Below, piece by piece: positions 32,370 through 42,919 of a stretch of DNA of 64,000 nt. Below the pieces are notes generated by a model that had not been told where the DNA came from, made no database searches, and worked only from the letters and a program-made list of their open reading frames with translations. The position numbers were made by a program, and so were the translations under genes. Position 1 is the first letter of the stretch; every line of letters begins with the position of its first letter. Origin of the DNA: Nothophaeocryptopus gaeumannii (taxonomy: Eukaryota > Ascomycota > Dothideomycetes > Mycosphaerellales > Mycosphaerellaceae); assembly GCA_031771865.1 (NCBI GenBank), contig JASISA010000009.1, forward strand, positions 868,001-932,000, read 5' to 3'.

Positions 32370-33356
32370 TCAAGGCGTGAAAACATCAAACCAATCCGTC
32401 GGCCCCGTACCCGCATGAACTCCTCCTCCAGGAACATAAATCTTCCCCCGAACACTGGCGACTCCCCAACCATGTCTGGGCACTTGCATAGGCGCCAGTT
32501 TCTTCCACTCATTCCTGATCGTATCGTATACCTCAACCGAGTCGAAAATTCCCTGCTTACTCTCCGGATTGCCTTCACCTCCAAAGCAATATATATCCGT
32601 GCCAACAGCGTCGCAAGCCAGGCCGCCGCGGGCGGTGGGCATCGGCGCCATGTCCTTCCATCCCGAGCGAGGACTGCGGAGATCTAGTGCGTAGACGTTA
32701 TTCTGGATCTTCAACTGCCCATCTGTCCTTCCACCCAACACATAGAACACATCCCCAACCACAACGCCAGCGACGTGCTGTCTCGGCTGTGGTAGATCCG
32801 GCAAATCAATCTCCCACGTATGCGTAGCGGTATCGTACGCGGTTGTTATGGCGTTGACATTTTGATCGCCGGTCATGGGATCGAGAACCGTCATTCCTCC
32901 TGCGAAATAGATCTTACTGCCGTAGACGCCTACGGCTGAAGCGCCGCGAGCTGTTCCTTTTGGGATGCCTTGTTTCTGAGTCCATTCGTTGCTTCCTGGG
33001 TCATACACCATGTGGATGTCTTGAGCCAACCACTTGTCTCCACCAGACAACCCTCCAATCACATATATTCTATCCCCAACGGTAGCGGCGTTGAGATGGT
33101 TGAGAGGCACGGGTAAGGGAGCGGCGGATTGCCATTTCGAGTCTTGAAGGTTGAAGTATTCGACGCGAGCGACGGTTTCGCCTTGGTAGTCGTTGCCGGA
33201 CAGGACATAGATGTTGTTGTCTAAGGCGACGACGGAGTGTTCTTGTCGCGGGCCCTGCGCGATGCGTGGAAGGTTTGACCAGGTGGAGGCTGCGAATGTT
33301 GTGGTGATGATGAGGGAGAGGATGCGGGGAACGAAGTGGGAAGTTGTGAGTTTCAT
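32370..33356 (-). CDS. secreted kelch-repeat beta-propeller protein
   Basis: Intronless, 328 residues, with an N-terminal signal peptide (MKLTTSHFVPRILSLIITTT). Six kelch motifs follow, each with the paired Gly and spaced Tyr/Trp: ALDNNIYVLSGNDYQG, TVGDRIYVIGGLSGGD, VYGSKIYFAGGMT, VVGDVFYVLGGRTDGQ, AVGTDIYCFGGEG and SVRGKIYVPGGGVH. They are separated by strands such as YDPGSNEWTQ and YDTIRNEWKKLAPMQVPRHG. The fold is a six-bladed beta-propeller usually serving carbohydrate or protein binding. The copper ligands that define galactose oxidase were not recognised, so an enzymatic role is not claimed. It is read in the same direction as the upstream-lying intradiol dioxygenase, with about 390 bp between them. 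Confidence 0.88.
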   Translation of the reverse strand: MKLTTSHFVPRILSLIITTTFAASTWSNLPRIAQGPRQEHSVVALDNNIYVLSGNDYQGETVARVEYFNLQDSKWQSAAPLPVPLNHLNAATVGDRIYVIGGLSGGDKWLAQDIHMVYDPGSNEWTQKQGIPKGTARGASAVGVYGSKIYFAGGMTVLDPMTGDQNVNAITTAYDTATHTWEIDLPDLPQPRQHVAGVVVGDVFYVLGGRTDGQLKIQNNVYALDLRSPRSGWKDMAPMPTARGGLACDAVGTDIYCFGGEGNPESKQGIFDSVEVYDTIRNEWKKLAPMQVPRHGWGVASVRGKIYVPGGGVHAGTGPTDWFDVFTP

Positions 33357-33891
33357 GGCTGTGTGAATAGTTTAAAGTCGCCCACGCGATGTACGAGGGC
33401 GCAAGAAACTGATACAAAACTGTATACATTGTTTCGAGGGAGAGATGCACGACCGGAAACAAGTTTTTCACCCATGCTGAAGCATTGCCTTCAATCAGTG
33501 CTTATGGAAACCTTGATCTGGCGGACCTGGTTGAGCCACGAACGACAGGGTTCGTCCAATCTGCCATTAGCCATCAGACTTCGCTTGCATTGTATACGTA
33601 TAGATCCTGATTGCCAAGCTGGAAGTAGGAGAGAGACGGTGGTTGTTGAACGACATTGGAAAACAACCCGCGAAGCCTCGTATGTGCTGGGAATATCCAT
33701 GCTTCGCATGTGAGAAGACAGCTTGGTTTTGGTATATTTCGATGCATAATTGGTGCCATGGTGTCAGCGCGCTGTCTCTTCTGTGCGTCGCCGCCATCGG
33801 TGTCGAACTTCACCGACCTTGCATTTCTTAAAACCAGGTAGTGACCTTCGGCCATTGCGACTGCTCTTCTTGAGACGTTGTGAGGATAGGG

Positions 33892-34252
33892 CTACTGCAC
33901 CAGCTTTCTCTCTTCCTCTGTCGGGAAGAAGACGCCAGGCAGGTCGATCCAGGTTTGTCCCAGCAGCTTCACTTCTCCTTCAACTCCTTCCTCTTTCACT
34001 CTGTGCACAGTCTGTGCCAGTGTCTCTTTGCCGGCTTTCGCTTGCCGGACTAAAGTCATGAGCGGTTGTTGCAGCAGTTGCGCTACAATAGCGCCCGCGG
34101 TAAGGCCTTTGGAGTTTTTGCAGCGCGCAAGGTCTGCGCTGTCAGTTGCAACCTACCTCGAGGTCTTCGTATACACTGCTGCTTACCTTGTTGCTTAAGT
34201 ACGCCTTGGATTGTGAAGCGTCGCCGTGGCGCTTGCGCTTGATGCCTGCCAT
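33892..34252 (-). CDS. small basic protein of unknown function
   Basis: ATG at 34252 opens MAGIKRKRHGDASQSKAYLS, a basic nuclear-type start. The second exon reads ARCKNSKGLTAGAIVAQLLQ, QPLMTLVRQAKAGKETLAQ and LLGQTWIDLPGVFFPTEEER to a TAG at 33892-33894, about 100 residues in all. A strong GTAAGC donor follows the first exon but gives the wrong phase. An alternative GTGTAT donor with the GCGCAG acceptor (43-nt intron) keeps the frame, so the junction is uncertain. I do not recognise the family. The conserved-looking TWIDLPGVFFPTEEE segment argues for a real gene. Confidence 0.6.
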
Positions 34253-34478
34253 GATGGCTATGCGTCCAGTGCGAGCCGATATCTAGTGGTCAAGATGGAA
34301 AGTAGAGGGTTTGGGTTGTGTGGGTAGGTGTGTTTGAGAAAGCAGCCCCAGCGGACTTCCATTGGTATTGGAGACAGTCGCGGGCCGAAACGTGGCCCGT
34401 GCAGTGCAGCTGTGCGTGCCGCCGCAGAAATGCGCGCTCGTGATTGCTTCACATGCGTAATCTGTCAGTCCTGCAGTC

Positions 34479-36492
34479 TTACATCCGAACCTCGTGAATA
34501 CCCGTAGGGCCCTGATCGTTATAGTCCGTCCGCGTCATGTACCCTTTGCTCGCACCTCCATCAACAATGAACAGCAGCTTGCCCGCAACCTGCGCTCCCA
34601 AGAAAGCCGCCTCGTCATAACCGGTCTCTTTCCACTCTGGAAAGTACTCTGGAATCTTAGCGGTCTTGATACTCGTTGGGGTTTGCCCATGACCGCTAGA
34701 GTGGAGGCTCGGAGGCATGTGCGGCATCCCAGGTGTTGCCATGCCCGAAGAGGACGGATGCAGCTGCGGATTCTGGGCAGTCAACGCTGCGTGGAGGAGT
34801 GGGTTCACGCCAGAATGAGGAGGTTGCTGTCCGGGTAGCTGGGGTTGAGGAGTGTTCGCGCCAGTCGCGATAGGTGTCGACATGCTGGACGGCAGCTCGG
34901 AGGTGAAAATGGTGGCGGATGATGGCGAGATGATGTACTTAGACTGCAGCCTGGCGAACAATGCTTCCTTGAACCCGCGTACTTTCGATCCGTTGCCAAG
35001 AATGATGAGTGAGTCCCATAGCTCGCCTCGCTTGTTGATCTCGCCACATGATTGCACTGTTCTGTGGATGGCGTCCGCCAGTCTATCGAGTATGCCGCCC
35101 GTGTGTGCCTGGAAACGCTCCGGTCCGACCTCGATCTCGCGCCTAAAACCACTTGCGTAAGGCGATGTATCGGTCGTTCCATTTTGCTTCTCGAAACCAC
35201 CATCGGCGGGCTTATCAGACACCGCTGACTGTGGTTCTGGCGTTCGTTGTCTCTTCGTGCTCTCTTCAATGGCGGACTGCATGTCTGCCATCTCTTGTGC
35301 CGACTTGCCAGCCTTCTTCATTGAGTCATGCAGAGCGTAGTCCTCATACACGAACGTGTTTCTATTCCGCTTCGCGTTTGGTTGACGTGCTGGCCTATTT
35401 GCCTGTTGCTGGGCGGTGCCAGCCTCGCTTGCTTTTCTCTGCTTGGCAGCAGCTTTCTCCTGCTTGTCCTTCTCCTTTTGCGCCAAGTACTCGCTCATGT
35501 TGCCGCTCGTGACGATGCTTGCAATGTCTAACACACCTTCATCTTCTAGCGTCTTCTCGTCACCAGCTGCTGTGCCAGGCCCAGGTCCTCGTGGTAGCTC
35601 GCCAGCTATTGATGCCTTTCGTTGACCAGGTGCTGCTCCATCCGCGCCTGTGGATGCCGCTGCCGCGGGATTGTTCGCGCCATCTGTGTCCTTGTCTGGT
35701 ATCGCGACATCGGCGGGCAATATCTCGCAAATGCTGCTCTTCTTCAGCTGCTCACAGACATACCAATTGAAACCCTTTTTCCCACTCAACAGATCCACTA
35801 GTCTCTGCGTCATAGCATTACCACCACAGTCGGGCACCGCAAGTCCTCTCCCAACATCTTGCAGCACGAAGTCCACAATGCAGCTTACGTCGGCCTTGTT
35901 CTGTCCAACATCGACCACGGTTGCAGTTGGAATGCCGTAAGCATAAGCAGTCGCAACAGCAGAGTCCATCATGGCTAGAGCAGGCGTCTTGAACTTTTCA
36001 AAGATGAATTGCGCGACCTTCTCGTACTCCTTGTGCGTCCAAGTCGGCTCTGCAATGAGCAGTATCGGCGTGTGAAAGGGCGGGTTGACGGTATTATAGA
36101 CGTGTTCGAGCAAAGAGTAGAAGCATGACCAGTCGACGATGCTGCCATTTCGTATTGGCCATATCGCGCCTTCTTCTGACACGCGATCCTCTTCCCACTC
36201 GGGCTCTTCGTCCTTTTGCTCGCCATTGGTCGGGTCCCCGTTCTCCTGCGCCTGTCTAGACTTCTCCTTCCTCCGAATCTTGATTGGCTCGTACTCGCCT
36301 TCTTGCTCGGCGGGGAACATGCGCGATCGAATTCGGTATCTAGCAGGCGTGAATGATTCGGGGAGGCCTAGTTGGGCGAGGGTGGTTTGCGACCCAGGCG
36401 CAATGATCTAGTCCAGGTCGTCAGCAACGCGCTCTTCGCCCATACATAATCAATAGTGTTACAAAGATCTGGTCATCGCGAAAGGGAGGCAT
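34479..36492 (-). CDS. ARP9: actin-related protein Arp9 (SWI/SNF-RSC subunit)
   Basis: Exon 36463-36492 encodes MPPFRDDQIF. After a 55-nt intron (36408-36462) the main exon 34479-36407 continues IIAPGSQTTLAQLGLPESFT, the diagnostic fungal Arp9 beginning. Total length is 652 residues. The actin fold is seen in FHTPILLIAEPTWTHKEYEK, MDSAVATAYAYGIPTATVVD, CGGNAMTQRLVDLL, and the C-terminal IILGNGSKVRGFKEALFARL and EYFPEWKETGYDEAAFLGAQ. A large charged, Ala/Gln-rich insertion (about residues 215-360) and a Pro/His-rich insertion (about 535-590) separate actin subdomains, as usual for filamentous-fungal Arp9. In yeast Arp9 pairs with Arp7 on the HSA region of Snf2/Sth1 and couples ATPase activity to nucleosome remodelling. 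Divergent from the DUF2235 gene, sharing a 509-bp upstream region. Confidence 0.92.
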
Positions 36493-37001
36493 GGCGGGCT
36501 ATGGACAGCCGCTACCCAGCCAATGTCGAACGCCTCGCTCTCTCAAGGGATTTGCTCCTAGTCCCGTTGTATGTTGCCGACGGTATACGACAGTAGGTGA
36601 ATCGCGTGAACAGATTTATGCGACCGCAATAGACAGAAGTAGACGGGCAGAGCGCGAAGTAGAGGTAGATAATGTTGGTACAGGCTCATACATATTAAAC
36701 GCGAAGCTGACTGAAGCCCATCGCGTTCCGGTTACTACCCAGCTCGGCTGGTGCCGCTGAGTAGCCGAATTAACCGGCTTTTTCAGCCTTCTCACTTCAC
36801 GCCGCGAGTCTGTGAGTGTGAGTGGCTGCGTCCACTCCAAGGTTGGCATTCCTGCCCAACTGCCCTTCGCCTTTGCCAATCACATAGTATTCGCCTTTCT
36901 GTCACTCATTCGCTTACTTTCGTGTGCATACACTTCTCTTTCCCTACAATGCGACGCAGATATACCACTTCCTTCGGTCTCCGTGCTTGCAAGGATTCGC
37001 C

Positions 37002-38815
37002 ATGTCAAGCGTGAATGGCCACCCGCCTCCACCTCAGACGAGAGCGCTGAGCAGAGTGCGGGACCTGCCTCCACCGCCTGGCAAGCGGATTGTACTTTGT
37101 GAAGATGGTTTGTCCGGAAACTAGAACGGCAGAGAGGAGTCTTCAGGCTAACAAAGATTCCAGGTACTTGGCTCAACTCGTCCGGGAATTCCTTGAAGAA
37201 CTCCATTGCCATTCCGAGCAATGTTACCCGCATCTCACGTGCCATCAAACCCGTCTCCTCTGATGGCATTCAGCAAGTTGTATATTACCACTGGGGTGTC
37301 GGTGCAGGCGGCGGCATCACCGACAGATTGTACGTCTTTGGTTCTCCCCCCCAAGTACATGCTTGGCTAATGAGATCCAGAATGGGCATCAGCGGCGAGG
37401 GTCTGGGTGAGATCGTACGAGAAGGATACCACTTCATTGCAACAAACTACATGCCAGGCGACGAAATCTTCATCTTCGGCTTCTCACGCGGTGCTTTCAG
37501 TGCCCGCTCCATCGCAGGCTTGATCGGAGAGATCGGCATTCTTTCCAATGAAGGCCTTCCTTATCTAGCCGAGATCTTTCGGGATGTACAGAACCGACAT
37601 GACGATAATTACAGACCCAGGCATCCGGATCTTCCTTTCCCCAACAAGCCCAGCGCCTTGGATCCGGAGTACAAGGAGGAGCTGGAGCGGCGACGTATGA
37701 CCAGACTTGGTGTCAATGTCAAGGTGGTAGGCGTGTGGGACACTGTTGGCTCATTAGGAACACCGAAGCTTGGATGGCTTACTCGTCTTGGTCTTCAATC
37801 CAATACCATGAAGGAGCTTTCCTTTTACGACACTTCTCTTGGCAACCACATCGAATACGCTTTCCAGGCTCTCGCTCTCGACGAACGACGATTCGCCTTT
37901 CCACCAACCCTGTGGGAGAAGTTCGAAGACAACACCACGACATTGAGGCAGGTCTGGTTCCCAGGCGCGCATGCCAATATTGGAGGCGGCTACGACGATC
38001 AGCAGATCGCCACTATCAGTCTAGCCTGGATGATGGCACAGTGTCAGCCTTTCATCGACTTCGATCTTGAGTACGTCCATGATCAGATGGAGGATGTCGA
38101 GCTGTATTATGAGCGTACAGATCAAAGGATCCGGCCGTGGTCATTTGGAAAGATCTTCAGTGGAATGGAAGGTATATATGCATTGGGAGGATCCAAGGTC
38201 CGGACGCCTGGCCGATACACTGCTGTTGATCCGACCAGCGGCAAATTGACTGCTGATCCGCTGATTGACACTCATGAATATATACACCCGTCCGTTCGAA
38301 GCCGTATAAAGTTGCATGGGCCCGGATTGGACGATCGTGGCGGTTATGACTGCAAAGCTATGCGCGACTGGAAGCTGGTTGTCGAATATCCTGAGCCTGG
38401 ATCAAAGCGGCCGATGGTGTCCTGGAAAGCCCGCGATCGTCCAGAGGAAGGCTTCGTCAAGGTGCTCCCAGAAGCGCCTTTGTGGCAGCTGGAGATGGAG
38501 TTGCTGCGGTACGATCGAGAGACTGAGAACTACGTCATGCAGCCGTCGCCGGTCAGGCAGGGCACGAGGAAGAAAAAGGAGCCTCGAAATCGTAGCAGAG
38601 CCGTCAGTCCTGCGATGCTGAGCCCTGCTTCCCCTAGAGATGATAGAGACGATAGAGACTTCCGACGAAGTAATAACCGCAGCAGTCGAGCGCGATCTTT
38701 GGTGTATGATGGGCCGAGACGAGGAGGAAGCAGGGCGCCGAGTAGTCCTCTTTTCAGCCCAAGGGATCGGGATGAGTTCAGTCCACCGAGGAGGGCGAGT
38801 TCTAGGTACAGATGA
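37002..38815 (+). CDS. DUF2235 / Tle1-like alpha-beta hydrolase (putative phospholipase)
   Basis: Exons 37002-37107, 37164-37329 and 37381-38815 (introns of 56 and 51 nt) give 568 residues. The second intron has length divisible by three and no stop, so it can be missed, but splicing yields the family sequence DRLMGISGEGLGEIVREGYH. The domain opens GKRIVLCEDGTWLNSSGNS and contains the nucleophile elbow IFIFGFSRGAFSARSIAGLI (Ser126), the catalytic Asp in VVGVWDTVGSLG (Asp211) and the His in FPGAHANIGGGYDD (His288). This is the triad of DUF2235 proteins, which include bacterial Tle1 phospholipase effectors; fungal members are probably intracellular lipid hydrolases. The last 110 residues are an Arg/Ser-rich disordered tail. 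No signal peptide. The ATG at 37002 precedes a Pro-rich linker. Confidence 0.9.
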
Positions 38816-39041
38816 TGAGCTGCACTGAGGCGAGTGAGCCTGAAGAAATTTAGACTGTCTCTAGCGGGACAAACGCTTCCCGGATCCTTGAGAGCCCAGT
38901 GGGAGGAGTCGAGTCCGCCAAGACTTTCACGGGCCGGAAGATCTCGCTTGTGGGCGAAATGGTAGACGACTAGGGACGACACTGCGACTTCCACAGCGTC
39001 GCACACAATGTACTGCCACCTACGAAAGGGCACAACGCCGA

Positions 39042-39854
39042 GTGACGCGTTCGGTGGCCGCCGAAATCGCGAGGCAAAAGGTGTTTGGAATCACTGAGTT
39101 ACTGGAAGACATGCTCGTCAAGCTCCCACCCGAAACCATCATCATCTCGAAGTTCGTCTGTCGCCTGTTCAGCGATATGATCGTCAGTTCGACCCCAATT
39201 CGATCCCGCCTATTCCTACGTACCGACAACAGTCCCGAGCACTGTGAAGTCGACACCATTTTTTAGTTGCCAAAGAAGGGACAAGCCATTCACACAAAGG
39301 GCTTGAACGTCCTGACTCGATCCGACGAAGCTCCCGACTTCAGCAAAGGCGCAACATCCCTTCTCGCAAAGAAAGTAGTCACCATCGCAGAGCTCAACCC
39401 ATTCTTCACTACTGAGGAGGGCGCCTACCGCTACGCACGTCCATACCTCGGCGCCATCATTCACCCAACTACGCCAATGCTCTCAGCCTTCAACAAGATC
39501 CTGCGTGGGGCGCCCATCCCGACAATCGCGTCAATGACCCTCTGCGACCCAACTCCCGCCCTGATGGAGGTCAAGATGTGCTGCAGCGTGGGGCGTTTTC
39601 GAGTCGAGGCGACCAGAATCTTCCGCAAACTCGTCAACATTGGTGTCATTTCGCGCCAGGCTATGTTCGCCACTACGCAGGTGGACTACCTAAATAAGGG
39701 AGAGCTGGAAATCCGGTCTGGACTCAACTTTGGCGCGCTCCTTCAGAGCCTTGAGCAAGAGACCGGAGAGACAACGCGCTTGGAGGAGGGAACTCGGATT
39801 CGGGTCTTTGGGATGGTCGTTCTGATTGAAGAGGAGAAGCAAAATTTCGCATGA
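39042..39854 (+). pseudogene. F-box-like protein gene with in-frame stop and missing start
   Basis: A single frame of 270 codons contains an F-box-like N-terminus (ELLEDMLVKLPPETIIISKF followed by VCRLFSDMIVSSTPIRSRLF), then a domain-free region to a TGA at 39852. A TAG at 39264-39266 interrupts the frame directly after the F-box-like part. No in-frame ATG precedes it; the nearby ATG at 39008 is in another frame, so a one-base indel is likely too. F-box proteins recruit substrates to SCF ubiquitin ligases, and small diverse copies are numerous in dothideomycetes. The TAG could be a CAG mutated by one C-to-T change. Otherwise codon use stays coherent, suggesting recent loss or an unrecognised splice form. 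Confidence 0.6.
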
Positions 39855-40161
39855 TTGGGGGCGGATGGGAGATGTAAGTGGAACGGGACAGGAAAGGTTT
39901 TGTATGGTGCTCTCCCACAGTCTGGTACTGGCACTGGCGCTATGCTCAAAACCATGAGCTTGTTCAGAGGACGCTGTGCTGAAAATCGAAAATGAGAGGT
40001 ATCCCATTTGGGACAAGAAAGCCTTAGGAACCCTGCTCTTCTCGTCGCGGGCCGCATCATCGATGCTCTGGCGACGGCAACTGACATACGAAGACAGGTG
40101 CTAAGTACGCGAAGGTACAGTAACGGAACATTAGGTACAATGGGCATTCCGCAGCTCGTTC

Positions 40162-40640
40162 GGGAGGATCTGAGGGCATTCGAGCCTGCCGCTCCGTTGA
40201 ATCTTAGTGTCCAGGCTACTGAAAACTCGCCCGGCATAAAGAAACGAGCGACAACCACGAGAGACTTGAGAGAGTCCATTAACGGATAGTCAGGTAAATC
40301 GACCTCTCAAAGGCAATTTGGGAGAATCTGAGAATGTAGGTTCTGGTTGCTCTCCACAGACCCAAGCATCCACGCCGTTGCTTGCACGACCGGTACAGAG
40401 AAAGGAGCCTCTAGTACGAGAGACTTCAGAGAGCCCACTAACGATTGGTTAGGCAAAACAAACTCATAAAGGCATTCTGGGAGGATCTGAGGCTATGAGA
40501 AGCCAACGATACCAGTTAAACTAGAGCGTCCGCGTTGTTGAAATTACAACTAGTAAGAAGAATTGATCGCCGACTAAGAGAGAGCCTTGTACGGAAGTAC
40601 TGGGCGAGTGAGATGTTTCAGGATCAGAAGGCTCACCTGT
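40162..40640. repeat. three degenerate tandem units of about 158 bp
   Basis: GGGAGGATCTGAGG-like starts recur at 40162, 40320 and 40479 (spacing 158 and 159). Within the first two units GAGAGACTTGAGAGAGTCCA and GAGAGACTTCAGAGAGCCCA also recur at matching offsets (about 40259 and 40421). The third unit decays after about 60 bp. Origin unknown; it could be an old minisatellite or the remains of a repeated gene. Confidence 0.65.
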
Positions 40641-42919
40641 TCAGGTGTCGGACATCAATCGCGACGCTTTGTGAAAGACGATACATGGGAATAAAAGAGA
40701 AGGTGCTTCACAAGACCAAAGAGAGTCTGTCTCATTGTAAGCAGTAGGCGGTAAGGTGTGACCGTCGCAGTTAGTGTAAGTATAGCAGAGGTAATCGTAA
40801 GAAAGCGACAGAGTGGAAAATAGTTACCAAGGAGAAATCGTACTGTTTCGAGCTGGAAATCAGTACTATCTTGATACAAGTACGATCTTCCATGCTAGTA
40901 TCATCGCAACCGATAAAAAGTTAACTAGACTACGAGAGAAGAACAACACTAGATACGAATCAATACGGAAGAGATTCCCAGCTTCGTCTTACAGTAATCC
41001 CGGGATATGTCTTGTTGTTTAGGGTAAGAAGAGAAAGGAGTCGGGAGGGTCTCTTAAGACGGAGGTTGGATAGAATTTACTTTTCGATTAAATAAGGGAG
41101 ACTCACTTGAAAGAGCAATAGGTCTTAGGTAAGGGATTTCGCTGCTATCTCGCGCGATTAGCTCCTAACTTTAGTATATAATTAGGAGATCTAAGACGGG
41201 GAACTAACCGATTTATAATATAGACTACAGTATCTTCCGCGTAAGGATTGGATGAAACGACACTGGCCATGAGGTTGGAGATGAGTCCACAGTATCCATG
41301 ACCTTCAGAAGGAGACGTAGCAGAAAAGGATCATCTTTAACAGCAGCCAGTCCACCAGTGAGCCCTTCCTTCTTCTCAATGCAGCTCTCTTCGTAGCACG
41401 CTCTAGCCTTGCTTCCGGGAGTCCTCGTGTGTATAGTCGAACCCACAGTGCACTATTCTCAAAGAGCTGGCAAAGCTTCCACGTATACCCACCTATAAGG
41501 GTAATGTACGAGATGATAGACGTCGAGTTCAACCTGGAAGTTGTTTCGATGCCATTTGATAATAAGGGCATGTAGACACCACGGTACGACTGCCAGTGGC
41601 TTGAGTACCCAAACCCATAGAAGCATCTCACCGGTGTTGCGAGAGTTTGATTGCTGTCCATCCAAGATAATGAGTTGTACGCAGATGTAGATCTCACGAA
41701 TACTCGTGTCGAGTAGAGTACATGTTGTTCGAGCTTGTCCAGGTTCTTCACGGACGACATGAACAGGAAGTCGAGGTCCTGGATACTAACTGGTTCATCG
41801 TGAGCCGGATGTTGCTGAGCTCTGAATCGCCTCATCAACCGGAGGATCTGAAAACTGCTCGCTCGTTGACTGCCAGCAGAAGCTCCATCGCTAGAGGAGA
41901 AGCAGGTGTGAGCAACGAGATTCCGGACCCGGGAGAGGGCAAAGGAAAGAAGGACTCGCAGGAGCAACAGCCTACGGTCGCGGAGCCTGGCCACAGATCC
42001 GGCATACTGCAATGAGAACGGAAGTCGCGACTCTCGGACGTACCCAAGCGGCAGCAACTCTGGACAGGACTCTGCGGAACGACCTTCTTGGCGTTCCATG
42101 TGCTCAGCTCGGGAAGTTTGGAATCAGACATCCTAGAGGTATCGGAGTATTTTCAGGGCCGCGTCACCGAAGGTCGATAGAATCATAGCATTGAACGACC
42201 AGACAATACCAATGGGAATCTGCAGAGATCCGAGGCATGTATACCCCATCTCTGATCTCTTGTAGCCGTAACACTCCGGGGCCAGGATCCAGGTGCAATC
42301 GACGCCGGAAGTCGTCGCATCGATGTTGTGCCGTAGACGTACCTGCGCCAAGAGATAGAGGACTGTCTCTGGCTGGCCTGCTCAGCAGACGCATGCGGTC
42401 GTATATAGATCGATGCATGCATTCTCCAGACCTCCACGTGTCTTGGCGGCTTCGTCAAGATCTTGTCGGTGTTGTCGTCGAAGTTCGCGCATCGTAGTGG
42501 GGAACTCCGATCGCTTCCTACCCAATCGATAAGCGTTCCCAGCACGGCCAACTCTTGGCATGGCGGATTGCCACTCTTCCGCGATGGCCGGAATGCTGCT
42601 CCTCTGTGTCTGACGGCAGGAGGGACTGCATCTCCGCATCAGCTTCCTTGGGCGCTCCTTGTCGCTGCGTCCACCATGTCTGGTCTCTCTTGGTCCTGCA
42701 AAGACGTGCGCGGTCAGGCGGCTTTGACGGTGGCGAAGTCGTTTCTTGTTCCCCTCTTTTTGTCGTATCATGGCACACAGGCGCCCGGTGCTGATATGGT
42801 GATAACGGACGTGGCGAATCTAGGAATTGCTGAGACAGTCACGCGACAGCGAGTGCGCTCGAAACGCTGTCTGAAATTCGCTCCAGCCGGGCTTCTTGAA
42901 GTCCTTAGGCATATCAAGG
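40641..42919. other. eroded non-coding region
   Basis: The part from about 40700 to 41230 is richer in TA steps (TAGTATATAATTAGGAG, TTTATAATATAGAC) than the surrounding genes, as in RIP-degraded repeats, but no transposon protein is recognisable. From 41305 to 42770 open frames occur on the minus strand in several phases with hydrophobic stretches (PIGIVWSFNAMILS), suggesting a decayed membrane-protein gene. I cannot assemble a credible model. Confidence 0.4.

Noticed and set aside
37330..37380. Reading the DUF2235 protein straight through as one exon
   Set aside because: The 51-nt segment is open but has GT-AG ends, and its removal gives the expected family sequence around the GISGEGL motif.
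41305..42771. Minus-strand frames including a 264-codon one and a hydrophobic segment
   Set aside because: Frames change repeatedly without splice sites; no family recognised. Treated as eroded DNA rather than a gene.
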